Shown here in pieces: positions 1 to 10,921 of a DNA stretch of 64,000 nucleotides (position 1 is the stretch's first letter; every line of letters starts with the position of its first letter). The notes under the pieces were generated by a model. The model was not told the origin of the DNA, did not search any database, and worked only from the letters and a program-made list of their open reading frames with translations. The stretch spans positions 3,906,001 through 3,970,000 of the forward strand of contig NC_083603.1 of assembly GCF_029168945.1 (NCBI RefSeq), read 5' to 3'. Source of the DNA: Cannabis sativa (lineage: Eukaryota > Streptophyta > Magnoliopsida > Rosales > Cannabaceae). The translations under genes were made by a program, and so were the position numbers.

Positions 1-149
1 AACTGGGCTCTATTAAGCCCATTACTCTCAGGCCCAGAAAGTACTGTTGCTGCGTCTTCACTGAGATCCACTGCACCACCACCGTAGCTGATTAGTAGAG
101 CTACAAAGAAGAAGATCAGTAATGGAAATGGGATTTTTCTCACTCTCAT
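1..149 (-). CDS. 5' end of a putative secreted or membrane protein (partial)
   Basis: A minus-strand reading frame starts at an ATG at 149 and stays open to the left edge (49 codons visible), so the gene continues outside the window. After a short basic start (MRVRK) comes a hydrophobic stretch of about 16 residues rich in F, L, I and V, then S-Y-G-G-G-A. This looks like a cleavable signal peptide or signal anchor. The visible mature part is acidic and small-residue rich. A TATA box lies about 120 bp upstream, which supports the start. I do not recognise the family. Only the signal-like N terminus is supported; the function is unknown. Confidence 0.5.
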   Translation of the reverse strand, partial: MRVRKIPFPLLIFFFVALLISYGGGAVDLSEDAATVLSGPESNGLNRAQ

Positions 150-270
150 ATTTAGAACCAAAAAAATAAATAAAAAAAAAAAGAGTTAAAGTGAGGAATT
201 GAAAGAATATGAGTGAGTGGTTTTTATGGGCACTTTTTTTTTTGTTTGTTTGTTAATGGTGTCAGTTTTT

Positions 271-277
271 TTATATA
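271..277 (-). promoter_or_regulatory. TATA box of the left-edge gene
   Basis: Read on the minus strand the site is CTATATAA. It lies about 120 bp upstream of the ATG at 149, a spacing that would allow a 5' leader of roughly 90 nt. It is supported only by motif and position. Confidence 0.4.
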
Positions 278-434
278 GTGATAATATTGATATAACTCCC
301 AACACAAGTCTATTGGCTGGCCCTACCAAAAATTTATATCATTCTATTTAAATGCTATTTCTTACTATAATTTCATTTTTTAATAATAATAATAATAATA
401 AATGGCTTAAGGTAATTAATGAGATTATTATTAT

Positions 435-760
435 TGGATAATTTCAAAAGAAATACCAAAATAACAAAAAAAAAATATCAAAAATATTGTACGGAGTTTT
501 AAATATTTTTACGATTTTTATGATTTTATTTACAGGAAATAAAGTACTTTGATGTATTTTTATGTTGTACACTTGTTAATTTACTATTAATTTTTTCTTA
601 TTTATATATTATTTTAATGTTATTTTTTGTTACTTGTATGTAATTTTATTATTATTTTGGTATTATTTTCATAAAATATTGTAAAAGTATAAAAGAAAAA
701 ATTAAACCTAAAAATATAAAAAATTTATATAAAAGAATAGTGTATTATATAATTATTATT
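435..760. repeat. Dispersed AT-rich inverted-repeat element, family C copy 1
   Basis: It begins GGATAATTTC and ends near TATAATTATT. The inside carries TACAGGAAATAAAGTA, a run alternating TTATTTT and TGTTATTTTT, and ATTGTAAAAGTAT. The same layout recurs at 11517, 15809, 53380, 57410, 58611 and 60541. In several copies the ends are GGATAATTACAT and its complement, and the centre has ACCGTAAAAAT. It is probably a non-autonomous DNA element. The rest of 278-1250 is AT-rich spacer in which I see no gene. Confidence 0.5.
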
Positions 761-2012
761 ATTATTATTCGTACATTTTGTGTGGCCGTTTTTATATGGA
801 GATAAAATTGATAGGATATATGATATTTTACCTAAATTTATGCTCACAAATTTCTAAAGTCTTTAAAAATTTATGCTGAAATAATTTGATTATTGAATTT
901 AAGAATTTTTGTCTAATTCAATTCAACTCTACCAACATGATGATTTTTCATGTACTGAATTGTGTATTCTAAACTTTGACATTTAGCAAATCGCGCCATT
1001 TGAACTTTAATATATATCAAATCGTGGTCTCTGAACTTTTATCTACATCAAACTTGAATTTTTATCTACATCAAACTTCTGTTAGTAAAATTGGATAAAA
1101 AAATTTAAATTCAACGATCTCTATAATTCGAAAAAAAAAAAAAATTAACAACCTCAAAAATTCTAAAAGTATAATTTGATATTTATTATAGGACAAAAAT
1201 CCTAATTAATATAACTCACCATACAAGTCCACACACAAGTTACTTGGGTTTCTCTTCTTTGTGGTTTCTCTCTTCCCATCAATTTAGGTTTGTTTTCTCT
1301 TTTCTTATAAAATCTAATTTCTACTCTCTCACTCAACTTCAATTATGCATATTTTTGCTTCTGTCTTCAAATTAGGGTTTCATATTTGATTTTTAAGGTT
1401 ATAGTAATTTTACTACTGTCTCTGAAATTCTAAACAAAATCAATAAATAGGTATCAAAACTGAGTTTGTTTCTATGTTTTGTTATAAATATTAGCAGATT
1501 TTGAAGTTGCAACTGTTTAATCTTCATTGGATTTAAGTCAAACATGAAAAAAATGTCATCTTGAATTGATTTGAGTCATAAATATGAAATTATACTGATA
1601 AGGGTCTGGTCTCTTGAGAATCATCAATAGTAGTTCTTGATCTCAAAACCTAAACAACTCATTTCCTGACATGAATTAAATGTTTATCTACTGATGATTT
1701 ATCATTTCAAGGCTTTGTTCTGTTGATTGATTCAACAAGAAGTTATGTAGAAAGTGTATGCAATAATGGAATTGTAAAACAAATTTAGATTACTATTTTG
1801 TGTTTTGTTTTGTCTCCAAGCCATTTGATGATTTGTTTGTTTTGATTTAACATTTGATTGTTCGAGTTTGATCTTGAAGTTGAAATTACAGAGGTTAATT
1901 CTTAGGTATCAGAGTTGAAATTCTTACGATTTGTAATCTAGATCAAATTGAAGCCATAGAAAACTTATTCCTAATGAATTCTAACTGTTGTAGATTTTAG
2001 ACTAGGAATAAT

Positions 2013-2845
2013 ATGGAAGAACTGAAGCTGATCGGTTCGAAAAAGAGCTTATTTTGTACGAGAATAGAGTGGGCGTTGAAGCTAAAGGGTGTAGAGTATG
2101 AGTATTTGGAGGAAGATTTGAGAAACAAAAGTCCAATTCTGCTCAAGTACAATCCAGTTCATAAGAAAGTTCCTGTTCTTTTACACTTGGGAAAACCTAT
2201 AGCTGAGTCTTTAGTCATTCTTGAATACATTGATGAGGTTTGGAAAGAGAACCCTTTGCTTCCCCAACACCCTTATGAGAGAGCAAAAGCTCGATTTTGG
2301 GCCAAATTTGCTGATGACAAGGTACATTAATCATGTATTTTCACTGATTTTTATTCATTATTGATCTTAATAAATTTTAACCTTTTATCCTTGTTGAGAC
2401 TCTGTAGATGACACTTAGGCACACAAAGATTTGGACACATTTTTTGACACGAAATAAATGAGTTTGCTATTATATTCAGGTTTCGATGGGATCATTTGAA
2501 GCTTGCAAAGCTCAAGGAGAAGGGAAAGAAAAACTGATAGAATCTGTGCAAGAATCTTTAGGTTTTCTCGAGAAAGAAATCGAAGGGAAAAAGTATTTCG
2601 GAGGAGAAAGCATTGGTTATCTGGATTTAGCATTGGGTTGGATTCCTTTATGCCTTGATGTATGGGAAGAAGTTGGGGAGATGAAGTTATTCCAAGAAGA
2701 AAAGTTTCCATGTCTTCATCAATGGTGTAAGACTTTTCTCATGGAAAATCTAGTCATGGCTGAGTTATCTCCCTCGAGAGAAACGCTCGTCGAGTTATAT
2801 TCTACTTATATAGCCTATCTTCGCTCTTTGGAAGCCAATAAATAG
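2013..2845 (+). CDS. Tau-class glutathione S-transferase, copy a
   Basis: Two exons: 2013-2321 and 2480-2845 (CDS 675 nt, 224 aa), with a 158-bp GT-AG intron at the usual tau-GST position after residue 103. The N-terminal thioredoxin-like domain has the probable catalytic Ser12 (K-K-S-L-F), the EEDL-NKS motif (residues 33-40), NPVHKKVPV with cis-Pro54, and the glutathione-binding E65-S66. The C-terminal helical domain follows. Tau GSTs are cytosolic enzymes that join glutathione to electrophiles, and are often induced by stress or herbicide safeners. The common S-P-F around the catalytic serine is S-L-F here, as in all four local copies. A leader intron at about 1288-1993 (donor TTAG/GTTTGT, acceptor GTTGTAG) is likely, since copies b and c share this leader. 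It is nearly identical to copy b, which lies inverted 5.7 kb away. Confidence 0.92.
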
Positions 2846-3960
2846 TGAAATAAATCTTCGAGTTCGATTATTTGTATAATAAAAATTTGTCAAGAACTTA
2901 GTTTTTCTTTGTATAATAAAAATTTGTATAATCAACATGTAATTTGCTTCATCAAGGGTTTTAGAATCGAGTTTTGGCTTTGATTAGTTTGTATTTCGTT
3001 TGTAATATTTAGTTTTGATTTGGGATCCTAAAAATCTTTGTTCTTGACAATTACAGGGTTTGTCTAGGTTTAGTATATGTGTTAAAACAAATTTTATATA
3101 TTTTATGAATATTTTCAGTTGAAGAATTTAGGTTTGCTTAGGTTTAATCATTCAAAAAAAAAAAAAACTTTTGATCTTATTCAAAGTCTGAATTTAGTTT
3201 GTTTAATTGATTTCAGTTTCTCAATTTGAGTTTGTTTTTTAATTTAAAGGAAAAAACAATGGAAAGAAATAAAGGTTAAAAAATAAAAATTATTTGATTG
3301 TATTTATATTTTTGTTTATTTTTTTATAATTTTTTAAACATTTAAATAATAAATAAAAAAAATTAATAACATGGACCAATAATTGAATAATATGTGGATA
3401 CTAACATGACACTTAACGGTCAAGTATTTATGGAAGTTCCACAATAGTAACGAAAGATATTTTTAATGCGAAAAATACAACTTAGGTATTTATCTGTTAC
3501 TCGGCATAAAATTGAAATATGTATGCCGCAAGTTACTCTATTTTTTTTTTGTGAATAGGTAGTTTTGTTTTCCTCACTTTGTCATTTTCACACCATACCT
3601 TAATAATGTATTCATAAGATAATGATAGGAATAGAATTTTGATGTAATACATACCCATAAAAATGACACATTCTGGTCATATTATAATAATTAATAGTAA
3701 TTTAGTCTATTTAGGTAGCTCATCCCATCAATTTTTTTTATCTTATTATTTTAAATTAAACGTTTATCCTTTTGTTTATGTATTAGGTACAATTGTCTTC
3801 TTCACATTTGACCACAAAAATCATTGACCAATTCCAAAAGAAGTAGAGATGGATTTGAGCATTTTCTAGTAATTTATAAAATAAAAATTTAAGTTTAACT
3901 TTCAATTATAAATAAATATTTAAGTTTAATAATACTTAAATTTAATTCTTTTTTTTTTTT
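2846..3960. other. Intergenic AT-rich spacer downstream of GST copy a
   Basis: No gene is seen. The first 100 bp is the GST 3' flank (AATAAAAATTTGTCAAGAACTT), shared in inverted form with copy b. At about 3350-3560 and 3880-3950 there are weak half-copies of the inverted-repeat family found at 5381-5746 (AAGTATTTAT, AAATATTTAAGTTTAA). Confidence 0.5.
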
Positions 3961-4260
3961 TTTTTTTGAACAATGAACAAAATTTCATTGAGAAAAAAAT
4001 TAGCGTTGAGTACATCATAAAGAAGAGATCAAAGATCCTCCGTTCAAATTAGCTCACCATCCACCCTAAGTACGTGCACAACTAATTCATGCGTAGCCAT
4101 AATGGTCGAATGATATGCATAAATAAGGGACGCTTTAGGGAAATTGGACAGTAAACTAAAAAATACATCAAATAGAGAGCTTAAAACAATCAGACTCAAA
4201 AGAAAAGAGAGGAAGTCCAATTTCGGCAACCAATCTAATGCAACCATTATTAAAGCTACA
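3961..4260 (-). mobile_element. 3' end of a LINE retrotransposon (fragment)
   Basis: On the minus strand the fragment ends in a long A run (T run on plus, about 3951-3967) after CAATGAAATTTTGTTCATTG, the usual look of a plant LINE 3' end. The frame at 4247-4044 reads like the end of a LINE RNase H region (ATHELVVHVLRVDGELI). No reverse transcriptase remains, so it is a 5'-truncated dead copy. Spacer at 4261-5312 shows no gene. Confidence 0.55.
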
Positions 4261-5312
4261 ACTATTATTAAAGCTACAACTTCCTTAATTTTAATTTTAT
4301 AAACTTAATTTTTTGATCTTATTTTTTGGTGGCAATACATTTATTTTTGTTTGTAAATTTGAGACACTAGTTAAATTTTACCATATATATTATTTAAATT
4401 GTCAGTGTGTACACATGTGCATACGTAACATGTTTTCATTGGATTTGAATTTTTAGTGTCACGTGTACAGTTGTTCACATTGAAAATTTCATTTGGTATT
4501 TAATAGTAAAATTTAACTAACACTTCAAATTTACAGGCAAAAGTAAGTTTAAGGGGTATTGTCACAAAAAAATCAAGAAATTAAGTGCATAATAATTAAA
4601 ACATAAACAAGAGATTTCAACGCAAATTATTCAAATAATTAGGATTTTTGTTACCAAATTTTGACATGTATCAAATCATGTCCCTTGAACTTTTAAGATT
4701 GTTAAAAATTCTTTATGAACTATTGAGATTATTAAATTTTAAGGACTTTTGTCCAGTTGTAGTAAAAAAAAAAGTCTAACATGAATAAAAGTTCAAGAGA
4801 TATAATTTAGTATACATTAAAGTTTAAAAGACATAATTTGGTAAATATCAAAGACCGGGAAACATGATTTACTACATGGACAATCGTCGAATCAGTAAAA
4901 TTAAATGAAATTAAACAAAAGTTCTTAAATCTAACAATGTCAATAGTTTGATGAGAATTTTTAACGCTTAAAAAAGTTCAGACAGTATAATTTAGTACAT
5001 GTGAAAATTTAAAGGGTAAAAATCATAATTAGCCTAATAATAATGGGATAAGTTAAAAAATACTTCTTTTTTGTATCCATTAATCAAAAATACCCTTATA
5101 TTATATTTTTTTTTTAAAAAAATGTACCCACCTTTTTGAGTGGGTTGCTCAATATACCTTCACTATCTACTTAAGTCTAGCATAGAATTTGCATTAACCT
5201 AATAGGTTTAATGAAGATATCATCTATAAAAGTGGGTACATCTTAAGGAATATGAAAATAGAGGTAAAAATTAAAACAAGTAAAATAAAGTGGGTATACC
5301 ATATAATTTTCT

Positions 5313-5313
5313 C

Positions 5314-5372
<59 letters not shown>
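5313..5372. repeat. (AAT)n microsatellite, about 20 copies
   Basis: An uninterrupted run of AAT/ATA triplets covers about 60 bp. Its minus strand encodes a poly-isoleucine open frame, which is an artefact of the repeat. Confidence 0.95.
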
Positions 5373-5380
5373 GGAAGAAA

Positions 5381-5746
5381 AGTAATTTGCAGCATAAATA
5401 CCTAAGTTTAATTTTTAGTTGCAAATAAATATTTAAGTTTAATTTTTAGCGGTAATAATATCTAAGTTATAATTTTTAAACTTTTGCAGGTACCTAATTA
5501 AGTAAATTGCGACGTGGCACTCCTTGATTGGTCCAAGTCATTAAATTTTTATTATTTAAAAAAATTAGTTAAAATATACCAATAAGAAAATGACATGTGA
5601 ATTTAATGACTTAATATTTAATGGTGAGGTACCCTATAGTGTTCCAGAAACATAACTTAGTATTATTACCGCTAAAAATTAAACTTAAGTATTTATTTAC
5701 AAGTGAAAGTTAAAGTTAAACTTGAGTATTTATCCCGCAAATTACT
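5381..5746. mobile_element. MITE-like inverted-repeat element, family A copy 1
   Basis: The left end reads AGTAATTTGC followed by GCATAAATACC and AAGTTTAATTTTTAG. The right end is its reverse complement (ATCCCGCAAATTACT). The terminal inverted repeats are imperfect and about 80-90 bp long. There is no coding capacity. A second member lies at 34937-35264 inside a DOX2 intron. No clear target duplication was seen. Confidence 0.65.
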
Positions 5747-5786
5747 AAACTAATTTAAACAATCTTTCAAAAAGAAAAAGAAAAAG

Positions 5787-5875
5787 AGCCGTTACTCTCT
5801 TCTCAACAAAGGAAATAAAAAAAAAAAAAAATAGCCGTTACTCCATTTTCAAATTAAAAAAAAGAGCCGTTACTC
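5787..5875 (-). promoter_or_regulatory. Three MSA-like AACGG motifs upstream of the transmembrane gene
   Basis: The 11-mer AGCCGTTACTC occurs three times, at 5787, 5833 and 5865. Its reverse complement GAGTAACGGCT contains the AACGG core of the M-phase-specific activator element bound by three-repeat MYB factors. The copies lie 160-250 bp upstream of the ATG at 6036. The repetition is seen directly; G2/M regulation is inferred. Confidence 0.45.
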
Positions 5876-6035
5876 CATTTTTCAAGAAAGAAAAACAACC
5901 CTCATACGCCTAAACTCAGATCAATCTTTCACTCTGTAACTCTTTTCAGATCAAACAAAAAAAAAAAATCTTTCACTCTGTAACCATTTCGAATTTTGTT
6001 CACTCTCTCTGTTGGTTTTTTCTGGTGCAAAACCC

Positions 6036-8204
6036 ATGGCGGTGAACAGGTCTCCTTCGCCAGTCTCACGCAGAGCAAACCCAAATGCAAGAAGTTCTGA
6101 AATGGGAAACCCCATGAGAAGAAGCTTCACAGGGAACCCCTTCAGCACTAAACCCTCCATTGTTCCCAATCCAAGAGTTCTCAACCCGAATACTCCGGCT
6201 AATAGTCCTTCAGACCATCCTAGAAGAAGCTCAATAGGTGGCGGCGATGTTGATGATGATAAAGAAAACGCTAAATTGGCGGCTAGAGTTCGTTCTCCAA
6301 TGGCGTCGGCTTCAAAGGGAACTAAAAACTTCATGTCACCAACGATTTCGGCTGCTTCAAAGTTCAGTACTCCTTCTCCGAGGAAGAGGAAGATTTTGGA
6401 AGAGAGAAATGAAGCGGTTCGGGGTTCTCTTGATTTGAAGGGAGAAAAGACTCAATCTTTACCAAAGAAGGTAACTTTTAAGGAACCCCTTGAGTGTTTT
6501 TCTGACAATGTGGTTATTGAAGAGGCTGACCTTGTTAATCTTGACCCTTCTTTTAAGATTAGTCCTCCTTGTTCTTATTCAATTCCTGTCATAGCTCCTA
6601 ATTTAGATTCATCAGATCATGATCCTCCCTTGGCACCACCACCACCCCCATATGATCCTAAAACCAATTTTCTTTCTCCAAGGCCTCGCTTTCTTCGTTA
6701 CAAGCCCAGCCCTCGAGTCGAACTCTTTCTTAACAACATCACAAGTGAAGGGAATGCACTCTTTGACACTGATGATATCAGTACAGAAGAAGAGGAAACT
6801 CAGTCTGATGATTATTCCCAAAAGGATTTGGAAGAAAAAGAAGAAGGGGTTATTGTTTCTGAGCCAGTTCTTATCGATGTGCTTGCTCGGGAGAAGGAGG
6901 AGGAGGTGGAGAAAGAAGAAGAGCTCATTGTTTCTGAGCCAATTCTTTCTGAGGAGAAGGAGGAGACTGTTGAAGAGGAAAAAGAAGAAGAGCTCATTGT
7001 TTTTGAGCCAATTCCTATTGATGGCACTAAGTCACATTCTTCAATTTGGAGATCAAAGTTGACATCTTTACTTATTGTTTTGTCATTTGTTTGTCTAGCT
7101 ATCTCAATTTCGATTTCACCTGTCACTGATGAAACTGTGTTTGATAGCTCATCTCTATTGAAGCAGTATGATTATCATGGTGGTGATGTGATGGCATTTG
7201 CTAAAGCAAGATTTGACGAATTAGCTAGAGATTTCGGTGTTTGGTATGCAGACACCGTGTCTGTCTTTTTCGAGCTGTTGCTCTCTAACCTTAGAGGAGG
7301 AGGAGGAGGAGCACACAAACTAGGCCCTTTACAGTATTACAACTTGAGTTCTCTAGTTGAGGATGCAAGTTGTGGTGGTGATAATAGCTATGAAATGAAT
7401 GTGTTTGTTCCCTCAAGAGGAGTGACAGAGGTTGTTGGTATTATTGTACCTTTGGAAGACAATGGAAAAGTGTCTCAACATCCTGAAGGTGAAGATGAAT
7501 CTGAGTCTGAGTCTGAGATTGAGATTGAGATTGAGTCTGTTGTAGCAGAAGAAGAAGACTTTACAGATGAAAGCCTTGAAAATGAGATTGAGATTGAGTC
7601 TGTCTCAGAAGATTTTACAAATGAAAGGCCAGAAATTGTTGGTGATTCTTCACTAAAAAATGAGAATGAAATCCCACCAGAAACTGTTGATGCTTCTTCT
7701 TCAATCCAAGTTGTGAAAACAGTAGATGGGAATGAAAATGGTCTCTCCAAAGTGAATGAAGAAATCCCAGAAGCAGCAACTATTGATGATGATGCTTCTT
7801 CAATCCAAGATGTGAAAAGTTCACAAGTAACAATGGCATGTTGTGCTATCTTGGCTCTTCTTATTGCATCATCCACCATAGCCATTGTGTTGCTAGTAAA
7901 GAAAGTGGATCCAGCAACAACTCCTATTCTGCCAGAAAAGTCAAAAAACTCTTGTTGTCCATCTGAAATGAGCAGCAGCAGCAGCAGCTTTCAAAATCAA
8001 AAGCTCACAAAGAAGAACAAACATAATAATAATAGGAGAGAATCCACTGCTACTTCATCATGTTCATCAATGGAAGAAGATTCCATTTCCATTTCATATG
8101 GAAGTTTCACCACTTATGAGAAGATTCCCACTAATGATGATGAGATCATTACACCTGTCAGGCGCTCTAGCAGACTCAGAAGAAGCCATGTCACTTCACC
8201 TTGA
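6036..8204 (+). CDS. Plant-specific two-span transmembrane protein, uncharacterised
   Basis: One exon, 722 aa. The first ATG is at 6036 (MAVNRSPSPVSRR); the frame extends a few codons further upstream, but without an ATG. The N-terminal third is basic and Ser/Pro-rich, with NPNTPANSPSD and KGTKNFMSPTISAASK. I recall these motifs from Arabidopsis proteins annotated only as transmembrane proteins. Next comes a Pro-rich motif (about 200-230, PPPPPYDPKTNFLSPRPRF), then an acidic block (about 245-330) with repeated EE-LIVSEPI units. There is a first hydrophobic segment (about 342-362), a second acidic region with E/I/S repeats, a second hydrophobic segment (about 600-622), and a short basic tail rich in Ser and Arg. 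No enzyme motif is visible. Three MSA-like motifs upstream hint at mitotic expression. Inverted GST copies flank the gene. Confidence 0.85.
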   Translation: MAVNRSPSPVSRRANPNARSSEMGNPMRRSFTGNPFSTKPSIVPNPRVLNPNTPANSPSDHPRRSSIGGGDVDDDKENAKLAARVRSPMASASKGTKNFMSPTISAASKFSTPSPRKRKILEERNEAVRGSLDLKGEKTQSLPKKVTFKEPLECFSDNVVIEEADLVNLDPSFKISPPCSYSIPVIAPNLDSSDHDPPLAPPPPPYDPKTNFLSPRPRFLRYKPSPRVELFLNNITSEGNALFDTDDISTEEEETQSDDYSQKDLEEKEEGVIVSEPVLIDVLAREKEEEVEKEEELIVSEPILSEEKEETVEEEKEEELIVFEPIPIDGTKSHSSIWRSKLTSLLIVLSFVCLAISISISPVTDETVFDSSSLLKQYDYHGGDVMAFAKARFDELARDFGVWYADTVSVFFELLLSNLRGGGGGAHKLGPLQYYNLSSLVEDASCGGDNSYEMNVFVPSRGVTEVVGIIVPLEDNGKVSQHPEGEDESESESEIEIEIESVVAEEEDFTDESLENEIEIESVSEDFTNERPEIVGDSSLKNENEIPPETVDASSSIQVVKTVDGNENGLSKVNEEIPEAATIDDDASSIQDVKSSQVTMACCAILALLIASSTIAIVLLVKKVDPATTPILPEKSKNSCCPSEMSSSSSSFQNQKLTKKNKHNNNRRESTATSSCSSMEEDSISISYGSFTTYEKIPTNDDEIITPVRRSSRLRRSHVTSP

Positions 8205-8558
8205 CACATGTGATTGGATTTACTTTACTTGCTACTGCTTTTCATCCTTTTCTTTTGCCATTTTTATTAAGTGTTGATTGTCTGTGTAGTGTGTTATAAT
8301 CATAACCGTACTATGATGTAGTTAGTTAGTTTGTTAATCATAACTTTGATTGGTTTGGTTCTTATATAATTAACACTCATTTGACCCCTTTCTTTCTTCA
8401 CATTTGACCATAAAAACCATAAGAAATAGAAATCATTTTGAGCAATCCTTTATATATATATATATAACAAAGTTTAAGTATAACAGAGTTTAACAAAGAA
8501 AACTAAGTTCTTGACAAATTTTTATTATACAAATTATCTAACTTGTAGATTTATTTCA
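8205..8558. other. Convergent 3' spacer between the transmembrane gene and GST copy b
   Basis: The spacer is 354 bp and AT-rich, with a short TATATATA run near 8452-8466. The last 60 bp is the 3' flank of GST copy b, an inverted match to the 3' flank of copy a. No gene is seen. Confidence 0.6.
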
Positions 8559-9377
8559 CTATTTATTGGCTTCCAAAGAGCGAAGATAGGCGATATAAGT
8601 AGAATATAACTCGACGAGCATTTCTCTCGAGGGAGATAACTCAACCACGACTGGATTTTCCATAAGAAAAGTCTTAGACCATTGATGAAGACATGGAAAC
8701 TTTTCTTCTTGGAATAACTTCATCTCCCCAACTTCTCCCCATACATCAAGGTATAAATGAATCCAACCCAATGCTAAATCCAGATAACCAATGCTTTCTC
8801 CTCCGAAATACTTCTTCCCTTCGATTTCTTTCTCGAGAAAACCTAAAGCTTCTTGCACAGATTCTATCAGTTTTTCTTTCCCTTCTCCTTGAGCTTTGCA
8901 AGCTTCAAATGATCCCATCAAAACCTGAATATAATAGCAAACTCATTTATTTCGTGTCAAAAAATGTGTCCAAATCTTTGTGTGCCTAAGTGGCTTATAC
9001 AGAGTCTCAACAAGGATAAAAGGTCAAATTTATTAAGATAAATCAGTAAAAATACATGATTAATGTACCTTGTCATCAGCAAATTTGGCCCAAAATCGAG
9101 CTTTGGCTCTCTCATAAGGGTGTTGGGGAAGCAAGGGGTTCTCTTTCCAAACCTCATCAATGTATTCAAGAATGACTAAAGACTCAGCTATAGGTTTTTC
9201 TAAGTGTAAAAGAACAGGAACTTTCTTATGAACTGGATTGTACTTGAGCAGAATTGGACTTTTGTTTCCCAAATCTTCCTCCAAATACTCATACTCTACA
9301 CCCTTCAGCTTCAATGCCCACTCTATTCTCGTACAAAATAAGCTCTTTTTCGAACCGATCAGCTTCAGTTCTTCCAT
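8559..9377 (-). CDS. Tau-class glutathione S-transferase, copy b
   Basis: Exons on minus: 9069-9377 and 8559-8924 (675 nt, 224 aa), with a 144-bp GT-AG intron. It is nearly identical to copy a, inverted, and the likeness extends through the intron and about 700 bp of leader (9378-10060). The catalytic Ser12, cis-Pro54 and E65-S66 are kept. Differences from copy a include Gly36 in place of Arg in the EEDL-NKS motif and Glu60 in place of Gly, plus several changes in exon 2 (for example H/Y/G in the [10 protein letters not shown] stretch). The frame is intact and both splice sites are good, so it should encode a cytosolic glutathione transferase; whether Gly36 affects activity is unknown. Confidence 0.92.
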
Positions 9378-10095
9378 ATTATTCCTCGTCTAAAATCTAC
9401 AACAGTTAGAACTCATTAGGAATAAGTTTTCTATGGCTTCAATTTGATCTAGAAAACAAATCGTAAGAATTTCAACTCTGATACCTAAGAATTAACCTCT
9501 GTAATTTCAACTTCAAGATCAAACTCAAACAATCAAATGTTAAATCAAAACAAACAAATCATCAAATGGCTTGGAGACACAACAAAACACAAAATAGTAA
9601 TCTAAAATTGTTTGACAATTCCATTATTGCATACACTTTCTACATAACTTCATGTTGAATCAATCAACAGAACAAAGCCCTGAAATGAGTTGTTTAGGTT
9701 TTGAGATCAAGAACTACTATTGATGATTCTCAAGAGACCAGACCCTTATCAGTATAATTTCATATTTATGACTCAATCAATTCAAGATGATATTTTTTTT
9801 CATGTTTGACTTAAATCCAATGAAGATTAAACAGTTGCAACTTCAAAATCTGCTAATATTCATAACAAAACATAGAAACAAACTTAGTTTAGATACCCAT
9901 TGATTGATTTTGTTTAGAATTTCAAAGACAGTAGTAAAATTAGTATAACCTGAAAAATCAAATATGAAACCCTAATTTGAAGACAGAAGCAAAAATATGC
10001 ATATTAAAGAAAAGGGAAAACAAACCTAAATTGATGGGAAGAGAGAAACCACAGAGAAGAGAGGCTTGGCCGCCGGCAAGAGATCTGATCTGATT
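9378..10095 (-). promoter_or_regulatory. Shared 5' leader and probable leader intron of GST copy b
   Basis: This stretch matches the leader of copy a (about 1260-2012) and of copy c (12251-13020). On minus it carries a donor-like ATCAATTTAG/GTTTG near 10020-10030 and an acceptor-like CTAACTGTTGTAG just before the ATG. All three copies could therefore have a leader intron of about 0.7 kb. Copies b and c, but not a, have an extra GC-rich piece containing GGCTTGGCCGCCGGCAAGAG upstream of it. Confidence 0.5.
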
Positions 10096-10100
10096 CAATT

Positions 10101-10921
10101 ATGTCGAGGTTTCAGTATTACAAGTCTCAAACTTGATCCAATTATTAATAGTGTCCAAACAAAATTCACATAAATGGGTTGGTCTGACCTGAATAACCAG
10201 TTTATATAAAAGATAATGTTTATATTGAACATCTTTATAATTATTTTTTAATACATTTATGAATCATTTAACATGTTTATGTCCTATTTTATTAGTTTAA
10301 TACAATTTACATGCAATAAATATAATAAATATAAGAGTGTAAACTTGTCATGTTATTTTTGAGTTGTCAACTCGAAAATAAATTGTTTAATAAACTTGTT
10401 AGGCTTTATCCAAAAATGACCCACATTAATTTAAGAAAAACTCAAATTATTTTGTTTTGTGTAATTTTCAAGTACACTCCTTATCACAATTGTCAGTGGC
10501 AGAACCAGATAAAAACCCGAGGAGAGGCCAAATAAGAAAGTCAAGCGAATTGTATTTTTACCTATTTTTTTTAGAAAATATTAATAAAATTAGGCTATTG
10601 TAATATATAAACGCTTTAATAAATAAAAAACAATTACTATTTATAAGGCTAATTTAATTGTTATGGTACATTCTTGTTCGTTTCCGTATCTATGAGAGTC
10701 TTTTTAATATTTTTGTTTATTATTGCATACATAATAATTATTTATAATCATTTAGAAATTTTAAAATTTCTAATAGTTTACAAGAAAATATAATTGAAAT
10801 AAACTAACTGATTAAATAAAACACATTTGTATAACAAATTTTAAGAAAACACAAAAAAAAAAAAACAAAGCTCTTGACAAATTTTTATTCTATAAATTAT
10901 CTAATAAGTAGATTCATTTCA
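10101..10921. repeat. 3' flank of GST copy c, tandemly repeated at 13609-14271
   Basis: Both segments begin GTYGAGGTTTCAGTATT, run through CATAAATGGGTTGGTCTGACC and CAAGTACACTCCTTATCAC-type sequence, and end at the stop codon of a GST (copy c and copy d). They define a duplicated unit of about 3.4 kb, with indels between the copies. No gene is seen inside. Confidence 0.75.

Noticed and set aside
5224..5424. Minus-strand frame with a long poly-isoleucine run
   Set aside because: It is a translation of the (AAT)n microsatellite at 5313-5372 and has no other coding signal.
6012..6035. Upstream extension of the transmembrane protein frame
   Set aside because: The extra eight codons begin with TTG, not ATG; the first ATG is at 6036 and its context fits the known family N terminus.
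7475..7885. Antisense Ser-rich frames over the transmembrane gene (also 5951-6334, 6812-7126)
   Set aside because: They are shadows of the Glu/Ser-rich sense codons and lack their own promoter or homology.
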